Shown piece after piece: positions 52,695 through 61,889 of a stretch of 64,000 nt of DNA. The notes below the pieces were generated by a model. The model ran no database searches and was not told the origin of the DNA. It worked only from the letters and a program-made list of their open reading frames with translations. The DNA comes from Tectiglobus sp965223355 (GTDB lineage Bacteria > Pseudomonadota > Alphaproteobacteria > Rhizobiales > Hyphomicrobiaceae). Each line of letters opens with the position of its first letter. Within the stretch, counting starts at the first letter, position 1. The DNA lies in the NCBI GenBank assembly GCA_965223355.1, contig CBDCWE010000003.1, positions 2,542,001 through 2,606,000 on the forward strand. Direction: 5' to 3'. A program made the position numbers and the translations under genes.

Positions 52695-53888
52695 ATGGCT
52701 GAGCGACCACCCGTCAAAGATTGGATGACGGACTGGGATCATCTGGATCCGCAATGGACCGCAGACCCCTATCCGATCTGGGATGAAATCCGGCAATCGA
52801 GATGCCCGATCGCGCATACCGAACGCTATGGCGGTGTTTATCTGCCGACCACCTTCGAGGACATGCGCGAGATTACCAATGATACCGCGCACTTTTCTTC
52901 GCGCCAGGTCATTGTTCGCGAGACGCAGCCGCCGGACATGGGCGGGGCACCGCCGATCACCAGCGATCCGCCGCGCCACCGTATTGCGCGCATGGTTCTG
53001 ATGCCGCCGTTTTCACCGCACGAGATCAAGAAGCTGATCCCGAAAACCCGCGCCATTTGCGATGACCTGATTGACAACTTTGCCGATGCCGGGAAATTTG
53101 ACGGTGCGGTCGACTATGCGCAGAATATTCCGGTGCACATCATTGCGCACATGATCGGGGTCCCGGACAGCGATGCCGACCGCTTCCGCCGCTGGATCAA
53201 TCTCATTGTCGTCGACGGCGTAGTCGACGACGAGGCATTGCATCGCGGCTTGATCGAAATCACGGATTATTTCGCAGGGTTTCTCGACGAACGGCGCCAG
53301 AACCCCGGCGACGATCTGATCAGCTTTTTGATCCAGCAAACTTACGAAGACGGCGAGCCGTTCCGGGACAATCACGTGCTCGGCTCGCTGCGATTGTTGT
53401 TGATTGCCGGTATCGACACGACCTGGAGCGCGATCGGCTCAACGATATGGCACCTTGCGCAGCATCCGGATCAGCGCCGGCGGCTGGTTGAGGAACCACA
53501 ACTGCTGCGCAATGCGGTCGAGGAGTTTCTGAGGGCCTACGCGCCGGTGACGATGGCGCGATTGATCGTGCAGGACCGCGAATTGAGCGGCTGTACGATG
53601 AAGGCCGGAGAAATGCTGCTGCTGCCGTTCCCCGCCGCCAATCGTGATCCGGCCATGTTCGAGAACCCGAACGAGGTGATCCTCGATCGCGAGAACAGCC
53701 ATCGCCATGCGGCTTTCGGGATGGGAATTCATCGCTGTATCGGGATGCATCTGGCGCGCATGGAGCTGACCGTCGCAATCGAGCAATTGCTCAAACGCAT
53801 CCCGGACTTCCGGCTCGATGGCGCGACCACGTGGTCGCGTGGTGCGATTCGCGGGCCACGATCACTGCCGCTGGCGTTCGACCTTTAA
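52695..53888 (+). CDS. Cytochrome P450 (bacterial class I, CYP-like)
   Basis: 397 residues, soluble. I-helix LLLIAGIDTTWSAIG with the acid-Thr pair, the ExxR motif in EEFLRAY, and heme-binding AFGMGIHRCIGMHLARME with the thiolate Cys. AAGGAGG four bases before ATG 52695 marks the start despite an open upstream frame. It follows the molybdenum hydroxylase by 50 bases on the same strand, so both may act on one heterocyclic or terpenoid compound; that is inference. No ferredoxin gene is adjacent. Confidence 0.92.
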   Translation: MAERPPVKDWMTDWDHLDPQWTADPYPIWDEIRQSRCPIAHTERYGGVYLPTTFEDMREITNDTAHFSSRQVIVRETQPPDMGGAPPITSDPPRHRIARMVLMPPFSPHEIKKLIPKTRAICDDLIDNFADAGKFDGAVDYAQNIPVHIIAHMIGVPDSDADRFRRWINLIVVDGVVDDEALHRGLIEITDYFAGFLDERRQNPGDDLISFLIQQTYEDGEPFRDNHVLGSLRLLLIAGIDTTWSAIGSTIWHLAQHPDQRRRLVEEPQLLRNAVEEFLRAYAPVTMARLIVQDRELSGCTMKAGEMLLLPFPAANRDPAMFENPNEVILDRENSHRHAAFGMGIHRCIGMHLARMELTVAIEQLLKRIPDFRLDGATTWSRGAIRGPRSLPLAFDL

Positions 53889-54024
53889 GACCAGCCCGCA
53901 TGAGACTTGACCTGCTTCATGGGTAGGGGCGGGTTAACTGTCTGCTGTCGTGGAGTGGCCAACCACGCCCCAGCGACAGTGGCACCGGGGCGACCATAGC
54001 GGTTTGCGTTGTGCTGATGCGCGA

Positions 54025-55389
54025 TCAGTACTTGACGGCGGAACCGGCGGCGTTGCCAAGGCCTTTGCGCATCTGCTTGCGTTGCACCTTCCAATCGCCA
54101 GTGGTGATGTTGTCAGCTTCCTTGGCGTATCGTTGTTCTAGCTTTTCGATGTTTGCCTGGCCCTTGAAGCGGTAGCGGCGACGCTTTTTCGCGTAGTCGC
54201 CAATCGACTGTTGAGCCGACCGCAAGGCTGCCCGCGCCGCGTCCCTGCGACCAGCATCGCGAAGCTTGATCGCCTGGCGCCGTTTCTCACGCGCCTGTAG
54301 TTCGACGACCGGATCCATGACGATTGGATCGAGACTGTCCTCGATCGATTGTTGATCCGTGCTGAACTTAGCCGTTACCTTCGCCGAACGGGTCGCGATC
54401 TGCGAATTGCCATGCGGGCGATACCGAACACTGACCCATGCAAGTTCTTTCTCACCGAGCGCCAGATCTTGATCGACCTCCAGTTCGAGCTGGAGACTGT
54501 GGGTCGATTTGGCATAGGCCTGCGCGACTTTGAACCTGGCCCGGTTGCCCGAGATCTCAGCGCGACGGCCCAACGCCCGCAACGGGCGCACACCGTGCCG
54601 CGTTTCAATGGTGACTTCGATGTCCTGAGCAATGACGGAGAGAACATCGTCAAACTCGCGATTGAAGATACGGCGAAGGTCATCGGCCGTTTGTGCGAAG
54701 TCGTGGTTGCCGTCGCTGGCAGCGGCAAGCTGGGCCATCAAGTCCTCGTTGTAACCGCGGCCCAGGCCGATGGTGGTGACCGAGATGCGTTGTGAGCCAA
54801 GCCGGCTGCCGAGCGCTTCGAATGTGTAGGGATCGCGCGGGCCGACGTTGGCAAGACCGTCTGACAACAGCACGATGCGATCAACACGACCGCCGTCGGC
54901 GAACGTGCGCACCTGGTTGGCGCCGGTCTTAACGGCGGCGTAGATCGCGGTTTGGCCGCCGGCACGAAGCGACCCGATCATGCGATGGACCAACGCGTGA
55001 TCACGAATGCGCCCGGCCGGGACGTTGACCGTGACATCGTTGGAGAAGGTGACGATGCTGGCGATGTCACGATGCGTGAGGCGGTCGATCGCCATCATCG
55101 CCGCGTCCTTCGCCTTGTCGAGCTTGGCACCGTTCATTGATCCGGACCGGTCGATGACCAGCGCAATGTTGACCGGCGCCCGTTTGACTTCGTCGCCTGG
55201 GAGATGGATCCCCTTCAGTCCGATGCGCAAATAGACGCGCTGCTTCGTGCCTACGCGCAAAATGCGATAGCCCAAACGTGCGTCTACTTCGAGGACGCCT
55301 GAGGATTGATCAACGGCGCTGGCGGCGCTGGTCAACGCGCAGCCGATCGCCAGGGCTGAGAGCGTGGCAGTCATCCGAGACATAATCAT
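54025..55389 (-). CDS. Exported VWA-domain protein
   Basis: 454 residues with a signal peptide (MTATLSALAIGCALTSAASA). The von Willebrand A domain from about residue 70 has a complete metal site: DRSGSMNGAKL, Thr in AGGQTAIYAA and SDGLANVGPRD. The C-terminal part is helical and very basic (RDAGRRDAARAALRSAQQS), possibly repeat-like. It is probably periplasmic or surface bound and involved in protein contacts. GGAGG lies 11 bases before ATG 55389; alternatives at 55383 and 55374 are close. It is not part of an obvious MoxR operon. Confidence 0.85.
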   Translation of the reverse strand: MIMSRMTATLSALAIGCALTSAASAVDQSSGVLEVDARLGYRILRVGTKQRVYLRIGLKGIHLPGDEVKRAPVNIALVIDRSGSMNGAKLDKAKDAAMMAIDRLTHRDIASIVTFSNDVTVNVPAGRIRDHALVHRMIGSLRAGGQTAIYAAVKTGANQVRTFADGGRVDRIVLLSDGLANVGPRDPYTFEALGSRLGSQRISVTTIGLGRGYNEDLMAQLAAASDGNHDFAQTADDLRRIFNREFDDVLSVIAQDIEVTIETRHGVRPLRALGRRAEISGNRARFKVAQAYAKSTHSLQLELEVDQDLALGEKELAWVSVRYRPHGNSQIATRSAKVTAKFSTDQQSIEDSLDPIVMDPVVELQAREKRRQAIKLRDAGRRDAARAALRSAQQSIGDYAKKRRRYRFKGQANIEKLEQRYAKEADNITTGDWKVQRKQMRKGLGNAAGSAVKY

Positions 55390-55689
55390 GATTAAGTCAT
55401 CCTCCACCAATTCGGCCTCCAGCCAATCGCAATTCGCTGGACCATTCAGGCTCGGCGATGGCGACTTTGTTGCGATTGTGTGACGGCACCGCGACGTTGC
55501 CGATGGGCCACTGCCGCCGTGCTGGAGATCGCGCGCGCCGCCGCCTGCGCATCGATCGGTGCAGCGACAATTGCTGTTCTTCAAAGCCGCGCCTTGATGT
55601 ATCAAGAACGCTCAGCCATGTCCGCCTGAGGCGAGATGGTTTGAACTCAGTTTGAAGCGCACGAGCCAGCCAGCACAGGAGGAACCGCA

Positions 55690-55944
55690 ATGGCCGAAAC
55701 GCTCGACCCTCTGGTGCTCGACCTGGTCGAATGGATTGCGCGTGAACCACGCCGGTATTCCGATGTGCTCGAGGCCTGGCGCACGTCGTGTCCGCGGCTG
55801 ACGGTGTGGGAAGACGCCGTTGATCGCGGTCTCGTAGCGCGAAGCTTCACAGGGGACCGCCGGACGATGGTTGAGGTCACCGCCGCCGGCCGCAGGTTTC
55901 TTCGCGAACACGGTCGCACCGCGGCGGATATCGTTTCCACCTAA
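55690..55944 (+). CDS. Small winged-helix-like conserved hypothetical protein
   Basis: 84 residues, with AGGAGG eight bases before ATG 55690. Helix-rich start LDPLVLDLVEWIAREPRRYSDVL, then CPRLTVWEDAVDRGLVARSF and a wing-like strand pair MVEVTAAGRRFL give the feel of a MarR/PadR-type winged helix, conserved as small proteins in Rhizobiales. DNA binding is inferred. Its TAA stop merges with the following R3 element. Confidence 0.65.
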   Translation: MAETLDPLVLDLVEWIAREPRRYSDVLEAWRTSCPRLTVWEDAVDRGLVARSFTGDRRTMVEVTAAGRRFLREHGRTAADIVST

Positions 55945-56128
55945 GGCGGCGTAAGGCGCCTGCGAACAAGTCCGAGGTCCAGGGGATCATCCCCAGGTCG
56001 GGGTGTTTGAGGGGCTGAAAGCCCCTCAAGGATCGCCGCGAAGCGGCGATATGTTAAGGGCTCCGCCCTTAACGATCCCGCCAAAGGGCGTTGCCCTTTG
56101 GAAACCCCTAACTTGATCGGAGGGGTCC
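55944..56128 (+). repeat. R3 element, longer variant
   Basis: About 185 bases: diverged left end AGGCGGCGTAAGGCGCC, then the standard R3 hairpins (GAGGGGCTGAAAGCCCCTC and ATCGCCGCGAAGCGGCGAT) and right end TTGATCGGAGGGGTCC. TA on the left is inside the stop codon of the preceding gene; none on the right. Confidence 0.75.
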
Positions 56129-56152
56129 GGCCCGCCGTGGTCGTTGGTTGCA

Positions 56153-56866
56153 TCACCAGCGCCGGCGTGGGCCGGTGTCAATATGGAACAGGCCGCCGCC
56201 GTAATGCTTATAGCCACCGGCTATGGCGCGCAGGTAGCGCGCAGCGCCGCGAACATTGCCCCAGATCCTGATGTCGGCTGCATTTCCGGTCAGATGATAG
56301 GACCGCCTGGCACCTCCGGCCCGGCGATTTTTCTTGCGGTTACGGCAAGTTGAATTGACGCGGACGCGGCCAAAATTGCGCGCAACATGATAGATCGCCG
56401 ATTTCAGTCGGCCATTGAGGCATCGCGAACTCGCAGCCCACGACACGCCGCGGGAGTGGCCGGTTAGGCTGTTCGGCTGTGCTGACCGCCTCGCGGACCT
56501 GCCGGCCACAACATTGACCGCGTTGCCGAGGCTGGCGACCCGGACCGGCCGGCGACGCAGCACCTTTCGTCGCTGCCGTGACCTTGATCTGGTCTTGCTC
56601 CGATAGAGTTTGGTGCGGGCCCGGCGCCGGGCTGTGAGAGCGCCGGCGCTTGTCCTGCGGGTCCTGCTGGCGATCCTTGGCGGAATTCTTGTCCGCGCCT
56701 CCGGGTTTGCTAGGTTCGAGAAGAGATTGTGCTTGCGCCATCCCAGCACGGCCACATCCGCAGACGCTGGCCCGATCGTAGCGCACAAGACGGTCGCAAG
56801 AGCCGTCCACCAAGCCGCCCGGTGCACGAAGCCCGGCGCGTTTGAGACAATTGAATTGTTGTACAT
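56153..56866 (-). CDS. M15-type (YcbK/DUF882-like) peptidase domain protein
   Basis: 237 residues. N-terminal membrane or signal segment (WWTALATVLCATIGPASA), a long basic linker rich in Arg, and a C-terminal domain with the zinc pattern of peptidase M15_3: SYHLTGNAADIRI (His...Asp) and GGGLFHIDTGPRRRW (His). Family members trim or bind peptidoglycan cross-links. ATG 56866 with GGGG nearby is preferred over an upstream in-frame start. It lies convergent to the R3 element. Confidence 0.75.
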   Translation of the reverse strand: MYNNSIVSNAPGFVHRAAWWTALATVLCATIGPASADVAVLGWRKHNLFSNLANPEARTRIPPRIASRTRRTSAGALTARRRARTKLYRSKTRSRSRQRRKVLRRRPVRVASLGNAVNVVAGRSARRSAQPNSLTGHSRGVSWAASSRCLNGRLKSAIYHVARNFGRVRVNSTCRNRKKNRRAGGARRSYHLTGNAADIRIWGNVRGAARYLRAIAGGYKHYGGGLFHIDTGPRRRW

Positions 56867-57520
56867 TTCCCCGTTACCTCGTCTGTTTTGACGATCGCCG
56901 CGGCCGTGGGGAATTGGTTGCGATGGGCCGGTTTCAGAGGAGATTCCGCGTGCCCATCCACAGTCCCCTGACCATGGCCAGGGGAGGCGATTGCATAGCG
57001 CAATCGACGGATCGAATCCGTTCAACTGCGTTGGTTAATCTTGGTGCGGCATTCTCGCTTGGCTTTCCAAGTGATCGCAATGGCCGGCTCAATATTTCCG
57101 AGCGGTTTTTCTATTTCGATCTCACTGAACAACGTAGAGTATTGATTCTCGAACCACGTAAACTGATGAGTAACCTAGTCATACGGACCGCAAGTGGAGC
57201 CATCATTTGCAAACGCTGACAACATCTGACCTATACTTGCTTTTGCAAATAGTTACCAAGTCGTGAAGCTGCGTTGCACTGGGCCATCACGCATTGGATA
57301 TCATGCCCCGGCATCCGGATATTCGGACATCCCGACATCACGTGTGCGAGCCGCGCAGACCACGTCCTGGCAGACCAAGTCCTGGCAGACCACGTCCTGG
57401 CAGACCAAGTCCTAGCAGACCGGATCGGACGCGGCGCCAGCCGCGCCCGAATATGTCCGGTACTCAAAGCCGTTGCATGCCGCATTGACTGCGACATGCA
57501 ATGCGGCATGCGTTCATGCG
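56867..57520. other. Intergenic region with a tandem repeat
   Basis: About 650 bases without a supported gene between the M15-like gene and the DUF1127 gene. The only structure is the 15-bp array at 57356-57415. Confidence 0.5.
57356..57415. repeat. Four-unit 15-bp tandem repeat
   Basis: Four consecutive units CAGACCAMGTCCTGG alternating C and A at the eighth base (an A-B-A-B pattern of 30 bases, last unit ending TAG). The unit is a multiple of three, so every frame reads as a repeated pentapeptide, which produces spurious repetitive ORFs. Confidence 0.8.
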
Positions 57521-57808
57521 CTAGAGTTCCCTGCCGGCACGGCGGGCGCTTAGGCGCTGTTGTCGGCGATTGGCAAGAAACTCCGCCGCATCGACTGTCG
57601 ACGCAGTCTCGAGGGCGGCAAGCACATCGCCCCGTGTCAGGCCGATGTCGTCCAGAATACGATCGTCGCGGTAGAGCAGCTGCTCAGCCGCCTGGCGGGA
57701 CCTGGCCCGCTGCCGCATGAGCTGAACGGCATTGTCAATCCGGCTCCAAAACGAAGACCGCTGGTGCCCGCCCAATCGGTCTCGAGAAAGTTGATATGTT
57801 TGCATCAT
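57521..57808 (-). CDS. DUF1127 domain small protein
   Basis: 95 residues from ATG 57808 (or ATG 57805), with AAAGGAG just upstream. The C-terminal part has the DUF1127 pattern LLYRDDRILDDIGLTRGDVLAAL, a short helical motif of alphaproteobacterial stress and phosphate-linked small proteins, some of which bind RNA or regulators. The basic tail RRQQRLSARRAGREL extends past the motif. The first half (SSFWSRIDNAVQLMRQRARS) is an amphipathic helix. Confidence 0.85.
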   Translation of the reverse strand: MMQTYQLSRDRLGGHQRSSFWSRIDNAVQLMRQRARSRQAAEQLLYRDDRILDDIGLTRGDVLAALETASTVDAAEFLANRRQQRLSARRAGREL

Positions 57809-57961
57809 GATCTCCTTTGTTTTGCGTTCGGCCGCAGACGTGGTCGGCGACGATCGCGATTGCGATGCGACCAATATGCGCCCTCCCTCCTGACAGGGTC
57901 ATGTCATGAGGAAATCGCGCTCCTGACAACGTTTGTCAGGAGGGTTAGGCTATGATCACTG

Positions 57962-58041
57962 GATCATCGTGCTTTAGAGGCGAGCAACTTGCGGCCTTTG
58001 TTCGGGATCGTTCCGAACTCCAAACAAGGGCAGGTTGCTCT
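57962..58041 (+). repeat. R1 element, deleted and diverged copy
   Basis: Begins GGATCATCGTGCTTTAGAGG (first hairpin missing), continues GCGAGCAACTT, the second hairpin with several substitutions, and ends GGCAGGTTGCTC. The flanks are TG on the left and TC on the right, so TA is lost. It lies in the leader of the WYL regulator gene. Confidence 0.7.
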
Positions 58042-58076
58042 CGGAGACAAAACTGTTGTGGAAGGGAGATCCGCCC

Positions 58077-58802
58077 GTGCGCCGCGCCGACCGATTGTTC
58101 GAGATCATTCAGCATATGCGCCGCAGGAAGCTTGTCCGTGCATCCGACCTTGCGGCCGCGCTCGAGGTGTCGGAACGCACGATCTATCGCGATATTCGCG
58201 ATCTCATGACCAGCGGCGTTCCGATCGATGGCGAAGCTGGCGTCGGCTATGTCCTGCGCGATGGTTTTGATCTGCCGCCGTTGATGTTTACCGAGCAGGA
58301 GATCGAGGCGCTGGTACTCGGCGCACGCATTGTCCAATCCTGGGCCGATTGCGAACTATCGGAGGCTGCAAGCGATGTGATTGCCAAAGTCGAGGCAGTG
58401 ATACCGGAACGTTTGCGCAACTTCATGTCCGAAACCGCCTTGTTCGCCCCATCGGAGCATTTCGTCGAACCGATTTCCTTCGATATTGCCGACGTCCGCA
58501 AGGCCATTCGCAACCGGCAGAAGATCTCGTTCGGCTACAGCGATGCGCTCGGTGAGATTTCTGAGCGAACCGTTCGCCCGCTGTCGTTGGCCTTCTTTGG
58601 CCCATCTTGGTGCCTGGCCGCGTGGTGCGAACTGCGCGCCGACTTTCGAACCTTCCGGCTCGACCGAATGGACGATCTGCGACTTATGGAGGATCGTTAC
58701 AAAAACGAACGTGGCAAGACGCTGAACGACTTCCTCAAGCGCCCCCATACTTGGACGGCCGGCTTGATCGCGCAGCGCGCACGCATCAATGGTGAGGCCT
58801 GA
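58077..58802 (+). CDS. YafY-type HTH/WYL-domain transcriptional regulator
   Basis: 241 residues. N-terminal winged helix-turn-helix (ADRLFEIIQHMRRRKLVRAS, then DLAAALEVSERTIYRDIRDL) and a C-terminal WYL domain (RKISFGYSDALGEISERTVRP, with LAAWCELRADFRTFRLDRM), the sensor of this family. GTG 58077 with AGGGAG upstream is preferred; an ATG at 58035 would start inside the R1 element. Targets are unknown. Convergent with the M24 remnant. Confidence 0.88.
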   Translation: MRRADRLFEIIQHMRRRKLVRASDLAAALEVSERTIYRDIRDLMTSGVPIDGEAGVGYVLRDGFDLPPLMFTEQEIEALVLGARIVQSWADCELSEAASDVIAKVEAVIPERLRNFMSETALFAPSEHFVEPISFDIADVRKAIRNRQKISFGYSDALGEISERTVRPLSLAFFGPSWCLAAWCELRADFRTFRLDRMDDLRLMEDRYKNERGKTLNDFLKRPHTWTAGLIAQRARINGEA

Positions 58803-58825
58803 GGAAGCGCCCGTGGTGTTGCGAT

Positions 58826-59384
58826 TTACGCCATCAGGTCGTCTTCGAACGGGAACTGGGAGAGGACTTCAAGCCCGGTATCGGTAATCAGACAATGTTC
58901 CTCGAGCTTGACGCCTTCCGTGCCGCCGTCGAGACCGATGTAGCTTTCGACGCAGATTGTCATGCCCGCCTCGATAACGCCGTCATAGCCTGCGCTCGGA
59001 AAATCGGCACGATGATAGAGGTAGGGATATTCTCCGGTCATGCCGGTGCCGTGCGCCGACACGTAATAGCGGTTGGCGAAATACTTCTGCGGGATGTCCC
59101 AGGCCTTATCCGCATATTCGCGCAACGTCATGCCGGCCTGCAGTATCGCCATGTTGTGCGTGATCTGCTCGCGCGCGGCCTTATAGAGGTCACGCTGTTG
59201 CATCGTTGGCTTGTCCGGCCCGGCGTGAAACGTTCGCGAGAAATCACAGTAATAGCCATAACAGCCGACGACGTCGGTATCGAGGGCCACGAGTTCGTTC
59301 GGCGCGATCAGTTTGTCACCGGCTTCCTGGAACCAGGGGTTGGTCCTTTGACCGGCATTGAGCAAGCCGATACACTTTCGTAAC
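58826..59384 (-). pseudogene. M24 metallopeptidase (Xaa-Pro dipeptidase-like), 5'-truncated
   Basis: Only the C-terminal catalytic half remains, about 185 residues of an expected 390-400. The metal ligands survive: Asp pair in VALDTDVVGCYGYYCDFSR, His in SAHGTGMTGEYP, Glu in CVESYIGLDGG and Glu in VKLEEHCLIT. Family-like sequence runs upstream to about CIGLLNAGQRTNPW and then stops abruptly about 22 bases from the start of the ATP-grasp gene. The N-terminal domain and start region are missing, so no functional enzyme is expected. Confidence 0.8.
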
Positions 59385-59406
59385 TGCCGGGAGATCTAGG
59401 TTAGAC

Positions 59407-60861
59407 ATGGCGCAACAATTCGACAGGCTTCATGGTGCATTACTCGAACACTACGAACCTGGTAATTACTTCTGCGAGTTAAGCAGCCCTGGACGTCGCG
59501 CACATGCCAGCGAAATTCTCCGGCGCATTAATCAATTGGATCGTGCAGGACTTCGCAGACGATCCAAGGATGCCGAACGCGAGCTGCTCAATCTCGGCAT
59601 CACATTCACTGTCTACGCGGACCGTGACTCAGTCGACCGCATTTTGCCGTTCGACGTCATTCCGCGTGTAATCACCGCTAAGGACTGGCAACACATCGAA
59701 GCAGGTGTGAAGCAAAGGGTGCAGGCACTCAACCTGTTCCTTCATGATATCTACAACGACGAGAAAATCCTCAAAGACGGCGTCGTACCGGAAGACCTCG
59801 TCAAGACCAATCCCTACTATCGCGAGGAAATGCAGGGTGTCGATGTTCCGCAAGGAACCTACGTGCATATCTGCGGTACCGATCTCGTCCGCGATCAACG
59901 AGGCGTATTCCAAGTTCTCGAAGACAATGCGCGGACGCCTTCGGGTGTCTCTTATGTCATCGAAAACAGACACCTCATGATGCGCGCGTTTCCCGATCTC
60001 GCCGATGGCATTCCGATCGCTGACGTCGACGAATACGGTGCACAACTCATGCGCGCGATGCAGGCGGTTGCTCCATCGAGTACCAAAAATCCGAATGTGG
60101 TCCTTCTCTCTCCCGGTCGGTTCAATTCCGCATACTTTGAGCATGTCTTCTTGGCTCGGGAGATGGGTGCTCAGCTTGTCGAGGGACAAGATTTGGTCAT
60201 CGAGAACGACCGGGTCTTTGTTCTGACCACTGGCGGTCTGCAACCAGTTCACGTTATCTACCGCAGGATCGATGATGACTTTATAGATCCGGAAGTCTTC
60301 CGCGCAGACAGCACGCTTGGTGTGCCAGGCCTATTCCGCGCCTATCGCAAAGGCAATGTTACCTTGGCGAATGCCGTCGGCACTGGCGTGGCGGATGACA
60401 AGGCAGTCTATGCCTACCTGCCGAGGATCATCAAGTATTACCTTGATCAGGATGCCATATTGGAAAACGTGCCGACGAACATCTGCCGAGAACCCAACGG
60501 CCTGCAAAAAACTCTCGACAATCTCGATAAGTTGGTCACTAAACCTGTGGGTGAGTCCGGTGGATACGGCGTAGTGATCGGTCCACGCGCGTCGAAACGG
60601 CAGCTCAAAGAACTTCGTGCGAAGCTGCTCAAAGATCCGGAGAATTTCATTAGTCAGCCGGTCGTTTCATTGTCTGTCTGTCCGACCTTAGCAGGCCGCT
60701 CCATCGAACCGCGTCATGTCGATCTGCGTCCGTTTACGCTGACGGGTGAGGATAGTTGGGTCCTGCCGGGTGGATTGACGAGAGTCGCACTCAAACGGGG
60801 TTCGCTGATTGTAAACTCGTCGCAAGGCGGTGGTTCAAAGGATACCTGGGTCCTTGTCTAA
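59407..60861 (+). CDS. Circularly permuted ATP-grasp protein (DUF404/DUF407)
   Basis: 484 residues. The permuted ATP-grasp type 2 family shows GITFTVYADRDSVDRILPFD, LNLFLHDIYNDEKIL, FQVLEDNARTPSGVSYVIEN and the C-terminal nucleotide region KPVGESGGYGVVIGP with RHVDLRPFTL. It is proposed to form a peptide-like amide bond using ATP. It is always linked to alpha-E and transglutaminase genes, as here. Codon and base usage are less GC-rich than in the genes before 58.8 kb. ATG 59407 is right at the breakpoint of the truncated M24 gene. Confidence 0.9.
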   Translation: MAQQFDRLHGALLEHYEPGNYFCELSSPGRRAHASEILRRINQLDRAGLRRRSKDAERELLNLGITFTVYADRDSVDRILPFDVIPRVITAKDWQHIEAGVKQRVQALNLFLHDIYNDEKILKDGVVPEDLVKTNPYYREEMQGVDVPQGTYVHICGTDLVRDQRGVFQVLEDNARTPSGVSYVIENRHLMMRAFPDLADGIPIADVDEYGAQLMRAMQAVAPSSTKNPNVVLLSPGRFNSAYFEHVFLAREMGAQLVEGQDLVIENDRVFVLTTGGLQPVHVIYRRIDDDFIDPEVFRADSTLGVPGLFRAYRKGNVTLANAVGTGVADDKAVYAYLPRIIKYYLDQDAILENVPTNICREPNGLQKTLDNLDKLVTKPVGESGGYGVVIGPRASKRQLKELRAKLLKDPENFISQPVVSLSVCPTLAGRSIEPRHVDLRPFTLTGEDSWVLPGGLTRVALKRGSLIVNSSQGGGSKDTWVLV

Positions 60862-61795
60862 GCTCGTTGCCAGATTTGCAGAGAACGTCTTTTGGCTCGG
60901 TCGCTATCTTGAGCGTGCAGAGAACCTTGCGCGGATACTCGATATCAACGAGACCTATGCGCGAGATGATCCTGACGGCCCGGATTGGACGCGCGTGCTT
61001 CGGCTCTATGCCGAATTGGAACAATACACCGAGTTGTACGGAGATACGACAGCCCGTTCTGTCCTGCAGTACTACCTTATCGATCGAAATAACCCTTCAT
61101 CGATTGCAAGCTGTATCCGTGCAGCCCGCGAGAACGCACGTTCGATTCGGCATCTCATCAGCACCGAGATGTGGACACAGATCAATATCTTTCATGGCGA
61201 CGTCGCGCGTCTACAGAAGAAAGATGCCGACGTCCCCAATCTCTCTCGCGTATCTCGCGATATCGTTGCCGGGTGTCAGCACTTTGAAGGTATCGCCGAA
61301 GGAACGTTTTTGCGCAGTGAGCCATGGTGTTTCTATCAACTCGGCAAGTACATTGAGCGCGCTGATCAGTCGACCCGCATTCTCGACATCGGATATGACC
61401 GCCTGTCGCCCGCTGATGACAGTCCGGTGGCGTGGGTCCATTGGAACGTCTTACTGCGATCCGTGTCTGGTTACCACGCTTACCGCAGCCGCCATCCTGG
61501 CGCTTCCACACCTCAAGATATCGCGACATTCCTGCTCTACGATGAGGAGTTCCCCAGGGCCGTGGCTCTATGCATCAATCGGATTACAAGCAGCCTTCGC
61601 GACCTTGAGCGCCGGCATGGCAGCGATCGTGGAGCAGACGCGGAAAAGGCACGTCGCCGTCTGGAGTTTCTTGTCGAAACCGGACCGGGCAAGAAACTGA
61701 CACCTAAGTCCCTACATGCCTATTTGGACAAGGCGCAGAGGGCGCTCGGCAGCGTATCGATCGCCATCGGACAATGCTATTTTTCCGGTCGATGA
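60854..61795 (+). CDS. Alpha-E domain protein (DUF403)
   Basis: 313 residues, all-helical. Landmarks are ARFAENVFWLGRYLERAENL at the N-terminus, CIRAARENARSIRHLISTEMW, YQLGKYIERADQSTRILDI and SVSGYHAYRSRHPG. The family's role is uncertain; it may be the amidoligase partner, or act on an alpha-amino-linked chain. TTG 60854 overlaps the ATP-grasp stop by 8 bases and gives the usual N-terminus; GTG 60830 is the alternative. Second gene of the cluster. Confidence 0.88.
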   Translation: MSKLVARFAENVFWLGRYLERAENLARILDINETYARDDPDGPDWTRVLRLYAELEQYTELYGDTTARSVLQYYLIDRNNPSSIASCIRAARENARSIRHLISTEMWTQINIFHGDVARLQKKDADVPNLSRVSRDIVAGCQHFEGIAEGTFLRSEPWCFYQLGKYIERADQSTRILDIGYDRLSPADDSPVAWVHWNVLLRSVSGYHAYRSRHPGASTPQDIATFLLYDEEFPRAVALCINRITSSLRDLERRHGSDRGADAEKARRRLEFLVETGPGKKLTPKSLHAYLDKAQRALGSVSIAIGQCYFSGR

Positions 61796-61889
61796 TGCGT
61801 TGGTGGCATTGCGATTTTGTCATGAGTGATGAGAATGCGCGCTGCTCGGATGCGGTCGTGTCCGAACGGTTTTGTTGAAGGACCTTGCT

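Noticed and set aside
57231..57509. Minus-strand ORF with a repeated SARTW pentapeptide
   Set aside because: The repeat comes from the 15-bp tandem array; there is no ribosome site and all frames give similar repeats.
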